Source: Planctomycetota bacterium (GTDB lineage Bacteria; Planctomycetota; J058; JAJDCP01). From it: DNA of 64,000 nucleotides. The notes beneath the pieces are model-generated. The model was not told the DNA's origin, made no database searches, and saw only the letters and a program-made list of their open reading frames with translations. Every line of letters begins with the position of its first letter. Positions within the stretch are counted from its first letter, which is position 1. The DNA lies in assembly GCA_029260765.1 (NCBI GenBank), contig JAJDCP010000175.1, positions 62,001 through 126,000 on the forward strand, written 5' to 3'. The translations under genes and the position numbers were made by a program. Below are positions 7,057 through 14,095 of the stretch, one piece after another.

Positions 7057-9691
7057 GCTCCGCCGCCCGCAGGCCTCCGACCGACCGCTCAATCCCCGCA
7101 TGCAAGAGCTCGTGGCGCTCGAGTCCGAGCTGGGCCTGCGGCGTGAGAGCGCCCGGGACCGCGAGCGGGTGCGTTCGGCGCGTATGGACGGGGCAGCCCC
7201 GGCGGAGGAGCCCGCCAGCACGCCCACCGAGCGCCTGCGCCTCGCGGACTTCGAGCAGCGTTGCCTCGAGGCCCGCAGCTGGGCGCGTGGCTACGTCGAA
7301 CAGCTCCTGGGCTACGCGCCCTGGAACGGCATGGCCGCCGGCAGCCAGCGGGCGCGTCTGGAGAAGATCCTGCTGCACCACACCCGACGACGCAGCTACA
7401 AGCGCGGCGAGCTGGTGATCCGCCAGGGAGACTTTGGCAACTCGGCCTGGTTCGTCCTGCAGGGCACCGTGCGCATCGTCCTCGCTACGGCAGGTCGCGA
7501 AGGTCTGAGCCCGGCGGAGCTGCACAAGACCGAGGGCGCCCGCATCGGCTGGTGGGGGGCGCTGAAGAACTGGATGCTGAGTCCAGGGCGCGAGGTGAGG
7601 GACCCCTCCGCGCTGCGCAGAGAGTACCTCAGCCAGGACCGCAGTGAAGAGTACGTGCCGATCTTTCTTCAGGATGTGCCGCGCGTACTCGAGAACCATC
7701 GAACTGTACAGCTCGGGCCGGGAGAGCTGTTCGGCGAGATCGCCGCCGTCGCCCGCCTGCCACGCACGGCGACAGTGTTCGCGTCTGGTGAAGAGGAAGA
7801 CGCCCAGACCGAGCTGCTCGAGATCCGCTGGCAGGGATTGCATGAGCTGATCCGCTCCGACCCCAGCTTCAAGGAGCACGTGTATTCGGTCTACCGCCGC
7901 AACAGTCTGCGCGCACATCTGCGGAATACACCCTTCCTGGCACGCATCGGCGCTAGTGATGCCATCCGTGCCAGCATCCGCAGCTGCAAGTTCCGGGAGC
8001 TGTTTGTCGAACGGCTGGGCTGGGAGGCGCGGCGTGGACCGGCGGTTGCCAGTGGTGCGTTGACGCCGCTGGTGGTCTATCAGCTGCGGGTGGTCGAGGG
8101 GCCCGACAAAGGCACGGTGCTCGAGCTGCAGACGGGCAAGGGGCCGACAGTGGTGGGGCGGGATCCCGCTTCAGATCTGGTGCTCGCGGGGGATACGCAG
8201 GTCGCCGCCCAACATGCCATCCTCGAATTCCAGCACCAGCGGCTGAGTTGGCTACTCAGCAACCGTGCCCAGCGCGGGACGACCGTGGAGGGGCGGCTGG
8301 TGCGTGGCTGGCTGCCGTTGAAGCCGGGAAGCCGCTTTGTGCTCGGCGCGAGCACGCTGGTCTTCGAGTTGACGACTCCCTCTGCGCTCCGCCTGCAGAG
8401 CGCCCGCAGCGCGGGAGACACCTTCCGGCTCGAACCGATCGCCGAGCTGCCAGGGACGGGGGGTGGACCGGGCATCGTCGCGTTCTGCTGTCGTGGGAGC
8501 TCCGGGATGCCCGGGCCTGAAGCCCGCAAGTCCGCCATCGAGCACATCGCGCGGCAATGCTCGCGTTGGTTCGTGGTGGTGTTTGTCGATCCGGGGGGCG
8601 TCCGTCAGACCTGGGCATGGCAGCTACCCGGCGGCAGCGCGACCGAACAACTGCTCGAACGCGAGCTCACCATCCGCAGCCGCTCAGGACCGAGCCGGGA
8701 GCTGTGCAGCGACTTGCTGCGCAACCTGCTGCTCGAGCGCATCGGCCGGGAGACGACCTTCCAGAGTTACGGCGAGTTTGGCTGGGCCCTGCAGGAAGAT
8801 GCCCCCGAGCCGGTGATCGCCGCCGAAGGCCACTATCCCAATGGGGTCACCTTGATGCGGGCCGGCTTCGCGCGCGTGCAGCGGGGCTACAATCAAGGCC
8901 AACGCACACTGGAATACCTGACGCGCGGTGATGCGTACGGTTTCGAGGAGATCGCCCACAACTGGCTGAACCGGCAGCAGCAAGAACCGCCCATGCTGTT
9001 GCAGCGGACTCTGGCCGCGATGGGCTACGTCGATGTGCTGTTCATCGCCACGCCGATCATCGAGCGCTTCGTGTTGCCCTCCTACAGCGTCGATCAGCTG
9101 CGCGATGCCGCCGCGGCCGTGCGGCTGCTGGTCGCTGCATCGCAACCGGGTAGTGGAGGAGTGCCGGGGGGGCCGCCGCAGGGCTTGCTCGAGTTCATCA
9201 CCGAGCAGCGTGTCTTCAACGGCACATCCGCCATGGTGATCGACCTCGACCGCTGCACGCGTTGCGACGACTGCGTGCGGGCCTGTTCGTCGGCACACTT
9301 CAACAACCCGCGCTTCATCCGTCATGGTCCCAGCTACGGCAACCTGCAGATCGCCAATGCCTGCATGCACTGCGCGGATCCGGTCTGCATGATCGGCTGT
9401 CCGACCGGCGCGATCCATCGCAACCTCAGCGGTGAGGTCGTGATCGGCGATGCGACCTGCATCGGTTGCTCAACCTGCGCGAACAACTGTCCCTACGACA
9501 ACATCCGCATGGTCGACATCCGAGATCCTCAAGGGGAGCTGTTGCGCGATGGAGAGTTGATCCATCAACGCGCGACCAAGTGCGACTTGTGCCACAACCA
9601 ACCCGCCGGGCCGGCCTGCGTGCGCGCCTGTCCCCACGAGGCGTTGCAGCGCGTCGACTTGACCCGCGTCTCCAACATGCCTGGCGCATAG
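7049..9691 (+). CDS. Cyclic-nucleotide-binding / FHA / four-cluster [4Fe-4S] fusion protein
   Basis: The 880-residue protein has no signal peptide and should be cytosolic. Residues about 110-275 form a CRP-type cyclic-nucleotide-binding fold (RGELVIRQGDFGNSAWFV, then PGELFGEIAAV) with an internal insertion. Residues about 345-450 form an FHA domain (VVGRDPASD, then QHAILEF). A second, degenerate nucleotide-binding-like fold follows (about 590-720). The last 125 residues carry four Cys groups: CTRCDDCVRAC, CMHCADPVCMIGCP, CIGCSTCANNCP and CDLCHNQPAGPACVRACP, the arrangement of DmsB/NrfC-type electron-transfer subunits. Ligand and phospho-partner are unknown. It overlaps the decahaem gene by 8 nt. 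A kinase gene follows, which could phosphorylate an FHA partner (inference). Confidence 0.88.
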   Translation: MSRLRRPQASDRPLNPRMQELVALESELGLRRESARDRERVRSARMDGAAPAEEPASTPTERLRLADFEQRCLEARSWARGYVEQLLGYAPWNGMAAGSQRARLEKILLHHTRRRSYKRGELVIRQGDFGNSAWFVLQGTVRIVLATAGREGLSPAELHKTEGARIGWWGALKNWMLSPGREVRDPSALRREYLSQDRSEEYVPIFLQDVPRVLENHRTVQLGPGELFGEIAAVARLPRTATVFASGEEEDAQTELLEIRWQGLHELIRSDPSFKEHVYSVYRRNSLRAHLRNTPFLARIGASDAIRASIRSCKFRELFVERLGWEARRGPAVASGALTPLVVYQLRVVEGPDKGTVLELQTGKGPTVVGRDPASDLVLAGDTQVAAQHAILEFQHQRLSWLLSNRAQRGTTVEGRLVRGWLPLKPGSRFVLGASTLVFELTTPSALRLQSARSAGDTFRLEPIAELPGTGGGPGIVAFCCRGSSGMPGPEARKSAIEHIARQCSRWFVVVFVDPGGVRQTWAWQLPGGSATEQLLERELTIRSRSGPSRELCSDLLRNLLLERIGRETTFQSYGEFGWALQEDAPEPVIAAEGHYPNGVTLMRAGFARVQRGYNQGQRTLEYLTRGDAYGFEEIAHNWLNRQQQEPPMLLQRTLAAMGYVDVLFIATPIIERFVLPSYSVDQLRDAAAAVRLLVAASQPGSGGVPGGPPQGLLEFITEQRVFNGTSAMVIDLDRCTRCDDCVRACSSAHFNNPRFIRHGPSYGNLQIANACMHCADPVCMIGCPTGAIHRNLSGEVVIGDATCIGCSTCANNCPYDNIRMVDIRDPQGELLRDGELIHQRATKCDLCHNQPAGPACVRACPHEALQRVDLTRVSNMPGA

Positions 9692-9711
9692 CGCGCCCAG
9701 GTTGTGCAGAC

Positions 9712-9740
9712 TTGCCGCGCACTGCCACGCGGTCCATACT
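9712..9740 (+). promoter_or_regulatory. Weak candidate sigma-70 promoter for the kinase
   Basis: TTGCCG (9712-9717), a 17-nt spacer and CATACT (9735-9740) lie 23 nt before the ATG at 9763. The match is partial, so the kinase may equally be transcribed by read-through from the electron-transfer operon. Confidence 0.3.
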
Positions 9741-9762
9741 GCAGCCGGTGGGAGAACTCCGG

Positions 9763-11256
9763 ATGGACCGCACAGCAGCTCTGCACCTCCTGGGCCTGAC
9801 TGGAGACGCCTCGGCGCGGCTCGTGCAGGTCGCGTTCGAGGAGAAGTACGCGGCCATCCAGGCCTGGATGGACAGCGCGCCGACCGCCCAGTTGCGCGCC
9901 CAGACCGCGGCGAGCCTGGCTGAGCTGGAGCAGGCACGCTCGGTGGCATTGCAACTGGGCGGGGTGCCGGTCAGAGCGCAGGACGCCACGCTCGAGATCC
10001 CTCCGGCGCAGAGCTCCCCGAGCGAGGTTGCGCTCCCCAACCCCTTCAAAGGTCTGATCGGCCGCAGCCTGCACGGCTTCCGCATCGAACGCAAACTCGG
10101 CCAGGGAGGGATGGGGGCTGTGTTCCTGGCGCGGCAGTGCGCGCTCGAGCGCGATGTGGCGATCAAAGTGCTGGCCCCGGCCTTGTCCCGCGACGCCCAC
10201 CGCATCGGTCGCTTCAAGCGGGAGGCCCGCACGCTCGCGAGCCTCGACAGCCCCTTCTTCGTCCCCATCCACGCGATCTTTGAACAGGATGGCTTGCTGT
10301 GCATCGCGATGGGCTACATCGCGGGCGGTTCGGTCAAGGACCGGTTGTGCGAAGGAGGACCGCTGCCGGAGGCAGAGGTCGCGCGCATCGCCCGGCAGAC
10401 GGCTCTGGGCCTGCAAGCCGCTTGGCAGAAGGGCATCGTGCATCGCGACATCAAACCCGACAACCTGCTGCTGGCCCGCGATGGGGCCGTGCGCATCGCT
10501 GATTTCGGGCTGGCGCGTGCGGCCGGAGAGAGCGAGGTGTTGACGGGCAGCGGCTGGCTGATGGGAACGCCGGCCTATATGTCCCCCGAACAATGGAACG
10601 ACGGCCAGAAAGAGGACCACCGTTCAGACCTGTACTCCCTGGGCTGTGTCGTCTACGAGTTGTTGACCGGACGAACACCCTTCGGCGGACCCAGCGTGCC
10701 CCAGTACATGCGCCAGCATCTGATGGACGACATTCCAGATATGCGCGCGCAGATGGCCTCGATTTCCCCTCCTCTGGCTGCCATCATCCGGCGTTTGTTG
10801 CAGAAAGATCCCAACGCACGTATCCAGAACGGAGGCGAGCTCGCGGCCGCTCTCTCGGCGCTGCGAGGCCGCCGCAAGACCGGCAGACTGGCTCCCGCCG
10901 ACATGACCGAGAACGAGCGGCGCGCCTATCTGCATGCGCTGGCGACGATGTTGGCTGCAGATCAGTTCGCTGAACGCCGTGAGTTGAAGCTGCTCTCCGA
11001 TCTGGGCCAGGAGCTGCGCTGTACCCTGCGTAGAGAGGACATCAAGAGCTACCCGCTGGCGAACATCGTTGCGCGTATCGAGCGACCGTCGGTGCGGGCG
11101 ATGTTGTTCAGCGATCTGGTGCGGATGGCCAAGGCGGACGGCAAGCTCGAAGGCCGCGAGCAGCGCATCTTGAAGTTCTTCGCACGCCAATGGCAGCTCA
11201 GCCTGCCCGTGATCGAGGGACTCGACTGGGCGCGTGTACGCGAGGCCGAGGGCTGA
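9763..11256 (+). CDS. Ser/Thr protein kinase with TerB-like C-terminal domain
   Basis: The start was placed at the ATG at 9763, just after the upstream gene ends, giving 497 residues. Residues 1-65 are helical and J-domain-like, without an HPD motif. A Hanks kinase follows: GQGGMGAVF, K135, H227-R228-D229 in HRDIKPDN, D247 of DFG, and GTPAYMSPEQW. All catalytic residues are present. The last 100 residues (DLVRMAKADGKLEGREQRI and flanks) resemble TerB/DjlA-type acidic helical domains. There is no transmembrane helix, so it is cytosolic. It follows the FHA-FeS gene by 71 nt. Its kinase domain is clearly paralogous to that of the kinase at 40398-42587. Confidence 0.88.
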   Translation: MDRTAALHLLGLTGDASARLVQVAFEEKYAAIQAWMDSAPTAQLRAQTAASLAELEQARSVALQLGGVPVRAQDATLEIPPAQSSPSEVALPNPFKGLIGRSLHGFRIERKLGQGGMGAVFLARQCALERDVAIKVLAPALSRDAHRIGRFKREARTLASLDSPFFVPIHAIFEQDGLLCIAMGYIAGGSVKDRLCEGGPLPEAEVARIARQTALGLQAAWQKGIVHRDIKPDNLLLARDGAVRIADFGLARAAGESEVLTGSGWLMGTPAYMSPEQWNDGQKEDHRSDLYSLGCVVYELLTGRTPFGGPSVPQYMRQHLMDDIPDMRAQMASISPPLAAIIRRLLQKDPNARIQNGGELAAALSALRGRRKTGRLAPADMTENERRAYLHALATMLAADQFAERRELKLLSDLGQELRCTLRREDIKSYPLANIVARIERPSVRAMLFSDLVRMAKADGKLEGREQRILKFFARQWQLSLPVIEGLDWARVREAEG

Positions 11257-11262
11257 GCGCAG

Positions 11263-11277
11263 CCGCAGAGACTGCGG
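11263..11277. terminator. Hairpin between convergent genes
   Basis: CCGCAG / CTGCGG with an AGA loop sits between the kinase stop and the modC stop. There is no T-tract, so intrinsic terminator function is uncertain. Confidence 0.35.
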
Positions 11278-11280
11278 AGC

Positions 11281-12387
11281 TCACTGAGCGGTGGGCGGCT
11301 CGTCCCGGCGGCCCAGCACACGCAGGGCCTGCACCTTGATCAGCGCCACGACCGGGCTGCCGGGCACCAGGCCCAGTTGGTCGCGAGCCCGGGCGCTGAT
11401 CTCGGCCAGCAGTGGGAAGCCGACCTCGAGCTCGACCAGCACGCGGCCCGAGACTTCAGCCGAACGCAGCACCTTGCCCTGCAACTGGTTCTGGATCGAG
11501 ACATGCTCGACGGGCCCCCGGCTCAGGGCGACGTCTTCTGGGCGCAGCGCTACCGAGACCGCACACCCCTCAGGGAGGCCACACAGGGGCGCCCGCAGCA
11601 GGGGGGCCTGTTGCTGCAGCGGACGCAGCAGGCAGCAACCGCCCTCCGGCTCAGAGCCCGCCAGCCGCATTCCCCAGAGATTGCTGAGGCCCTGGGCGCC
11701 GGTGTGGCGCAGAAACCCGCTGTCTACCGCGAGGTTTTGCCAGGCTCCTCGAGCCACGACCTGTCCCTGGTCGAGCACCAGCAACTGGCTGCTGAGCTGT
11801 AGCAGCTCTTCGAGCCGGTGGCTGACATAGAGCACCGGCAGATCAGCGGCATGCAGCGCCTTCTGCAGGAAGAGCAATACTTTTTGCCGCAGCTCGGCAT
11901 CGAGGCCCGTGAGAGGTTCATCGAGCAACAGCAGGCGCGGCGAGGCGAGCAGGGCTCTGCCCAGGGCCACCCGCTGACGCTCACCTCCGGACAGTGCGCC
12001 GGGCTTCCGCTCGAGCAGCGGCTCGAGCTCGAGCAAGCTGACGAGTTGGTCCAGGCTCAGCCGCTGCTCGGAACCGTGCGCCCAGCGCGCGCCGTAGCGA
12101 AGATTGGCGCGCACACTGAGATGCGGGAACAGGCGGGGCTCCTGGAACACCAGGCCGACCCGGCGTCGATGGGCCGGAAGCCAGATCCCGCGGCGGCTGT
12201 CGAGCAGCACTTTGCCGTCGACGACGATGCGGCCCGTCTCCGGTCGACGCAGTCCCGCGATCAGCTGTAGCAAGCTGGTCTTGCCCGCACCTGAGCGGCC
12301 AAGAACGCCGGTGATCCTGGCCGGGAGCTGTTCCTGCAGCTGCAGGGCGAAGCCCTCGCGCTTCCAAGCCAGCTCGAGCTCAAGCAT
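11281..12387 (-). CDS. modC: Molybdate ABC transporter ATP-binding protein
   Basis: The start was chosen at the ATG at 12387 (MLELELAW), overlapping modB by 8 nt; 368 residues. Walker A is GRSGAGKTS, the signature is LSGGERQRVALGRAL, and Walker B is LLLLDEPLTGLD, followed by the switch His in VSHRLEE. The C-terminal part after about residue 290 is a TOBE/Mop-type domain (VSIQNQLQGKV and flanks), as usual for ModC. Downstream of modA and modB, it powers high-affinity molybdate (or tungstate) import. No ModE gene is nearby. Confidence 0.93.
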   Translation of the reverse strand: MLELELAWKREGFALQLQEQLPARITGVLGRSGAGKTSLLQLIAGLRRPETGRIVVDGKVLLDSRRGIWLPAHRRRVGLVFQEPRLFPHLSVRANLRYGARWAHGSEQRLSLDQLVSLLELEPLLERKPGALSGGERQRVALGRALLASPRLLLLDEPLTGLDAELRQKVLLFLQKALHAADLPVLYVSHRLEELLQLSSQLLVLDQGQVVARGAWQNLAVDSGFLRHTGAQGLSNLWGMRLAGSEPEGGCCLLRPLQQQAPLLRAPLCGLPEGCAVSVALRPEDVALSRGPVEHVSIQNQLQGKVLRSAEVSGRVLVELEVGFPLLAEISARARDQLGLVPGSPVVALIKVQALRVLGRRDEPPTAQ

Positions 12388-13081
12388 CACGTGTCCAACG
12401 CTGGCTACGACGCGCCAGCAGCTCAGAGGCCGCCAGGGCCGCGAAAGAGACCAGCACCGAAAGCACGACCAGCCGCATGGCGGGGGCATCGCCCGAAGGG
12501 CTCTGGATGTAGGTGAAGATCGCCAGGGGTAGCGTGCGGGTCTGACCCTGGATGTTGCCCGCAAAGATCATCGTCGCGCCGAACTCTCCGAGGCTGCGGG
12601 CGAAGCTGAGCAACGCCCCGGTCAGGATGCCCGGCAGAGCCAGGGGCAGGGTAATGCTGACGAACGCGTACCAGGGGGGTGCTCCGAGACTACGCGCCGC
12701 CTCGATCAGGCGAGGATCGACGTTCTCGATGCTGAGCCGCACCGAGCGTACCAGCAGGGGAAAGCCCATCAATGCCGAAGCCAGCACCGCTGCCTGCCAA
12801 CTGAAGGCGAGCTGGATGCCGAACACCCGCTCGAGCCAGCCGCCCAGCAGCGAGCGCCGCCCCAAGCCGAGCAGCAGGAGGTAGCCGACCACCACCGGAG
12901 GAAGAATCAAGGGCAAATGCACCAGCGCGTCGAGCAGACTGCGTCCCCAGAAGCGCTTCCTGGCCAGCAGCCAGGCGATCGCAATTCCGGGCAGCAGACT
13001 GACAGCCACACAGGCTGCAGCCACCTGGAGCGACAGCTGAAACGCTTGGAGCTCAGCGGGGTTCCAGGCAGCGAGCATCAT
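12380..13081 (-). CDS. modB: Molybdate ABC transporter permease
   Basis: The 233-residue inner-membrane permease has five to six helices and the BPD-transport EAA loop (EAARSLGAPPWYAFVSITLP). FARSLGEFGATMIFAGN is typical of ModB. The ATG at 13081 overlaps the modA stop (ATGA). The frame is open further upstream, but those residues lie inside modA and are not membrane-like. It forms the channel served by ModC. Confidence 0.93.
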   Translation of the reverse strand: MMLAAWNPAELQAFQLSLQVAAACVAVSLLPGIAIAWLLARKRFWGRSLLDALVHLPLILPPVVVGYLLLLGLGRRSLLGGWLERVFGIQLAFSWQAAVLASALMGFPLLVRSVRLSIENVDPRLIEAARSLGAPPWYAFVSITLPLALPGILTGALLSFARSLGEFGATMIFAGNIQGQTRTLPLAIFTYIQSPSGDAPAMRLVVLSVLVSFAALAASELLARRSQRWTRDA

Positions 13082-13830
13082 ATCTGGCTGAAACCGAAAC
13101 GTGCGAAGACCTCGAGCGCCTCCGCAGAGCGCAGGTAGCTCGCAAAGTCGCGGGCAGCTGCGGAAGATCCCCGGCACACTGCCAGAGAATAGTGCACGTC
13201 CACGCCGAAGCTGCCGAGCACTTCAACGCGCGTCGAGGCCTGCGCATCGGTGGCATAGACGACTCCCAGGGCACACTCTCCCAGCTCGACAACCACCAGC
13301 GCATGCCGGACGTCCAGGGTCGCGAGCACGCGCGTCTCCAGCCCACTCCACCAGCCGAGCTCTTGCAGAGCGGCGCGGGCGTAACGGCCTGCGGGCACGT
13401 GAGAGGGATCAGCCAAAGCGATCGGCCCGCTGAAGCTGCTGGGGAGGTCGAAGCCGGCATCCATGCGCACCGCGAAACCGTGCCCCCGGGGGGCGATCAG
13501 GACCAGCTGGTTGGCGACCAGCTTGTGGACAGACTCGGGCTCCAGCGCACCCAGCCCATCAAGGTGTGCGATCCATTCGGGGTGCGCGGACAGGAACAGG
13601 TCGGCCTGCGCTCCTGCTTCGATCTGCCGGGCCAGGGTCGAGCTGCCGGCGAAGTTGCATCGGACCTCGACACCCGTCTGCTGGCTGTAGATCCTCGCCA
13701 GCGCCGTCAGCGCATCGACGCTGCTGGCTGCGGCGAACAGCTGGACTGTCGTGGTTGGGGGAGGGGTGGCGCTCGAATCCGCACAGCCCGACACTGCGAG
13801 GCAACCGAGCAAGAGGAACAACGTGCGCAT
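13078..13830 (-). CDS. modA: Molybdate-binding lipoprotein
   Basis: The start at 13830 gives a 250-residue protein beginning MRTLFLLLGCLAVSGC, a lipobox signal peptide, so the protein is probably tethered at the periplasmic face of a membrane. Family landmarks are LFAAASSVDALTALARIY, FAGSSTLARQIEAGAQADLFLSA, and a downstream VVYATDA segment. It delivers molybdate or tungstate to ModB. It is the first gene of modABC, and all three genes overlap. A good promoter match lies 53 nt upstream. Confidence 0.93.
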   Translation of the reverse strand: MRTLFLLLGCLAVSGCADSSATPPPTTTVQLFAAASSVDALTALARIYSQQTGVEVRCNFAGSSTLARQIEAGAQADLFLSAHPEWIAHLDGLGALEPESVHKLVANQLVLIAPRGHGFAVRMDAGFDLPSSFSGPIALADPSHVPAGRYARAALQELGWWSGLETRVLATLDVRHALVVVELGECALGVVYATDAQASTRVEVLGSFGVDVHYSLAVCRGSSAAARDFASYLRSAEALEVFARFGFSQI

Positions 13831-13882
13831 CGAGGCCAGGCTCCCGTGCCTCCGCAGCTCGCAAGAAGCGGCCGACCCGGGC

Positions 13883-13911
13883 ATTCTACGGAAGCCCTGC
13901 GCGCACCACAA
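13883..13911 (-). promoter_or_regulatory. Candidate sigma-70 promoter of modABC
   Basis: On the minus strand TTGTGG (13911-13906), a 17-nt spacer and TAGAAT (13888-13883) precede the modA ATG by 53 nt. I saw no convincing ModE or Moco-riboswitch structure between this and the gene. Confidence 0.5.
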
Positions 13912-14095
13912 GATCTGCTGATATTGGCGGATCGTGCTCGCCGCTTGTGGGCTGATCGAGGTAGCCTGGCAGAGGAAGCCTTGCGGGCGGGTCGTAGTGT
14001 GGCTACAAAAGCGCCGGGCATCTCGTGCTTGTGATGCGCGAGTCGTGGTATATCCTGAGGGTCTGGGGCCGTATCTGGGGACATGAAAGGCGTTG

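Noticed and set aside
4606..7227. 873-codon minus-strand open frame
   Set aside because: Antisense to the decahaem cytochrome; composition artefact.
13831..14095. Moco or tungsten riboswitch upstream of modA
   Set aside because: A standard promoter with a short leader explains the region and no conserved aptamer structure was apparent.
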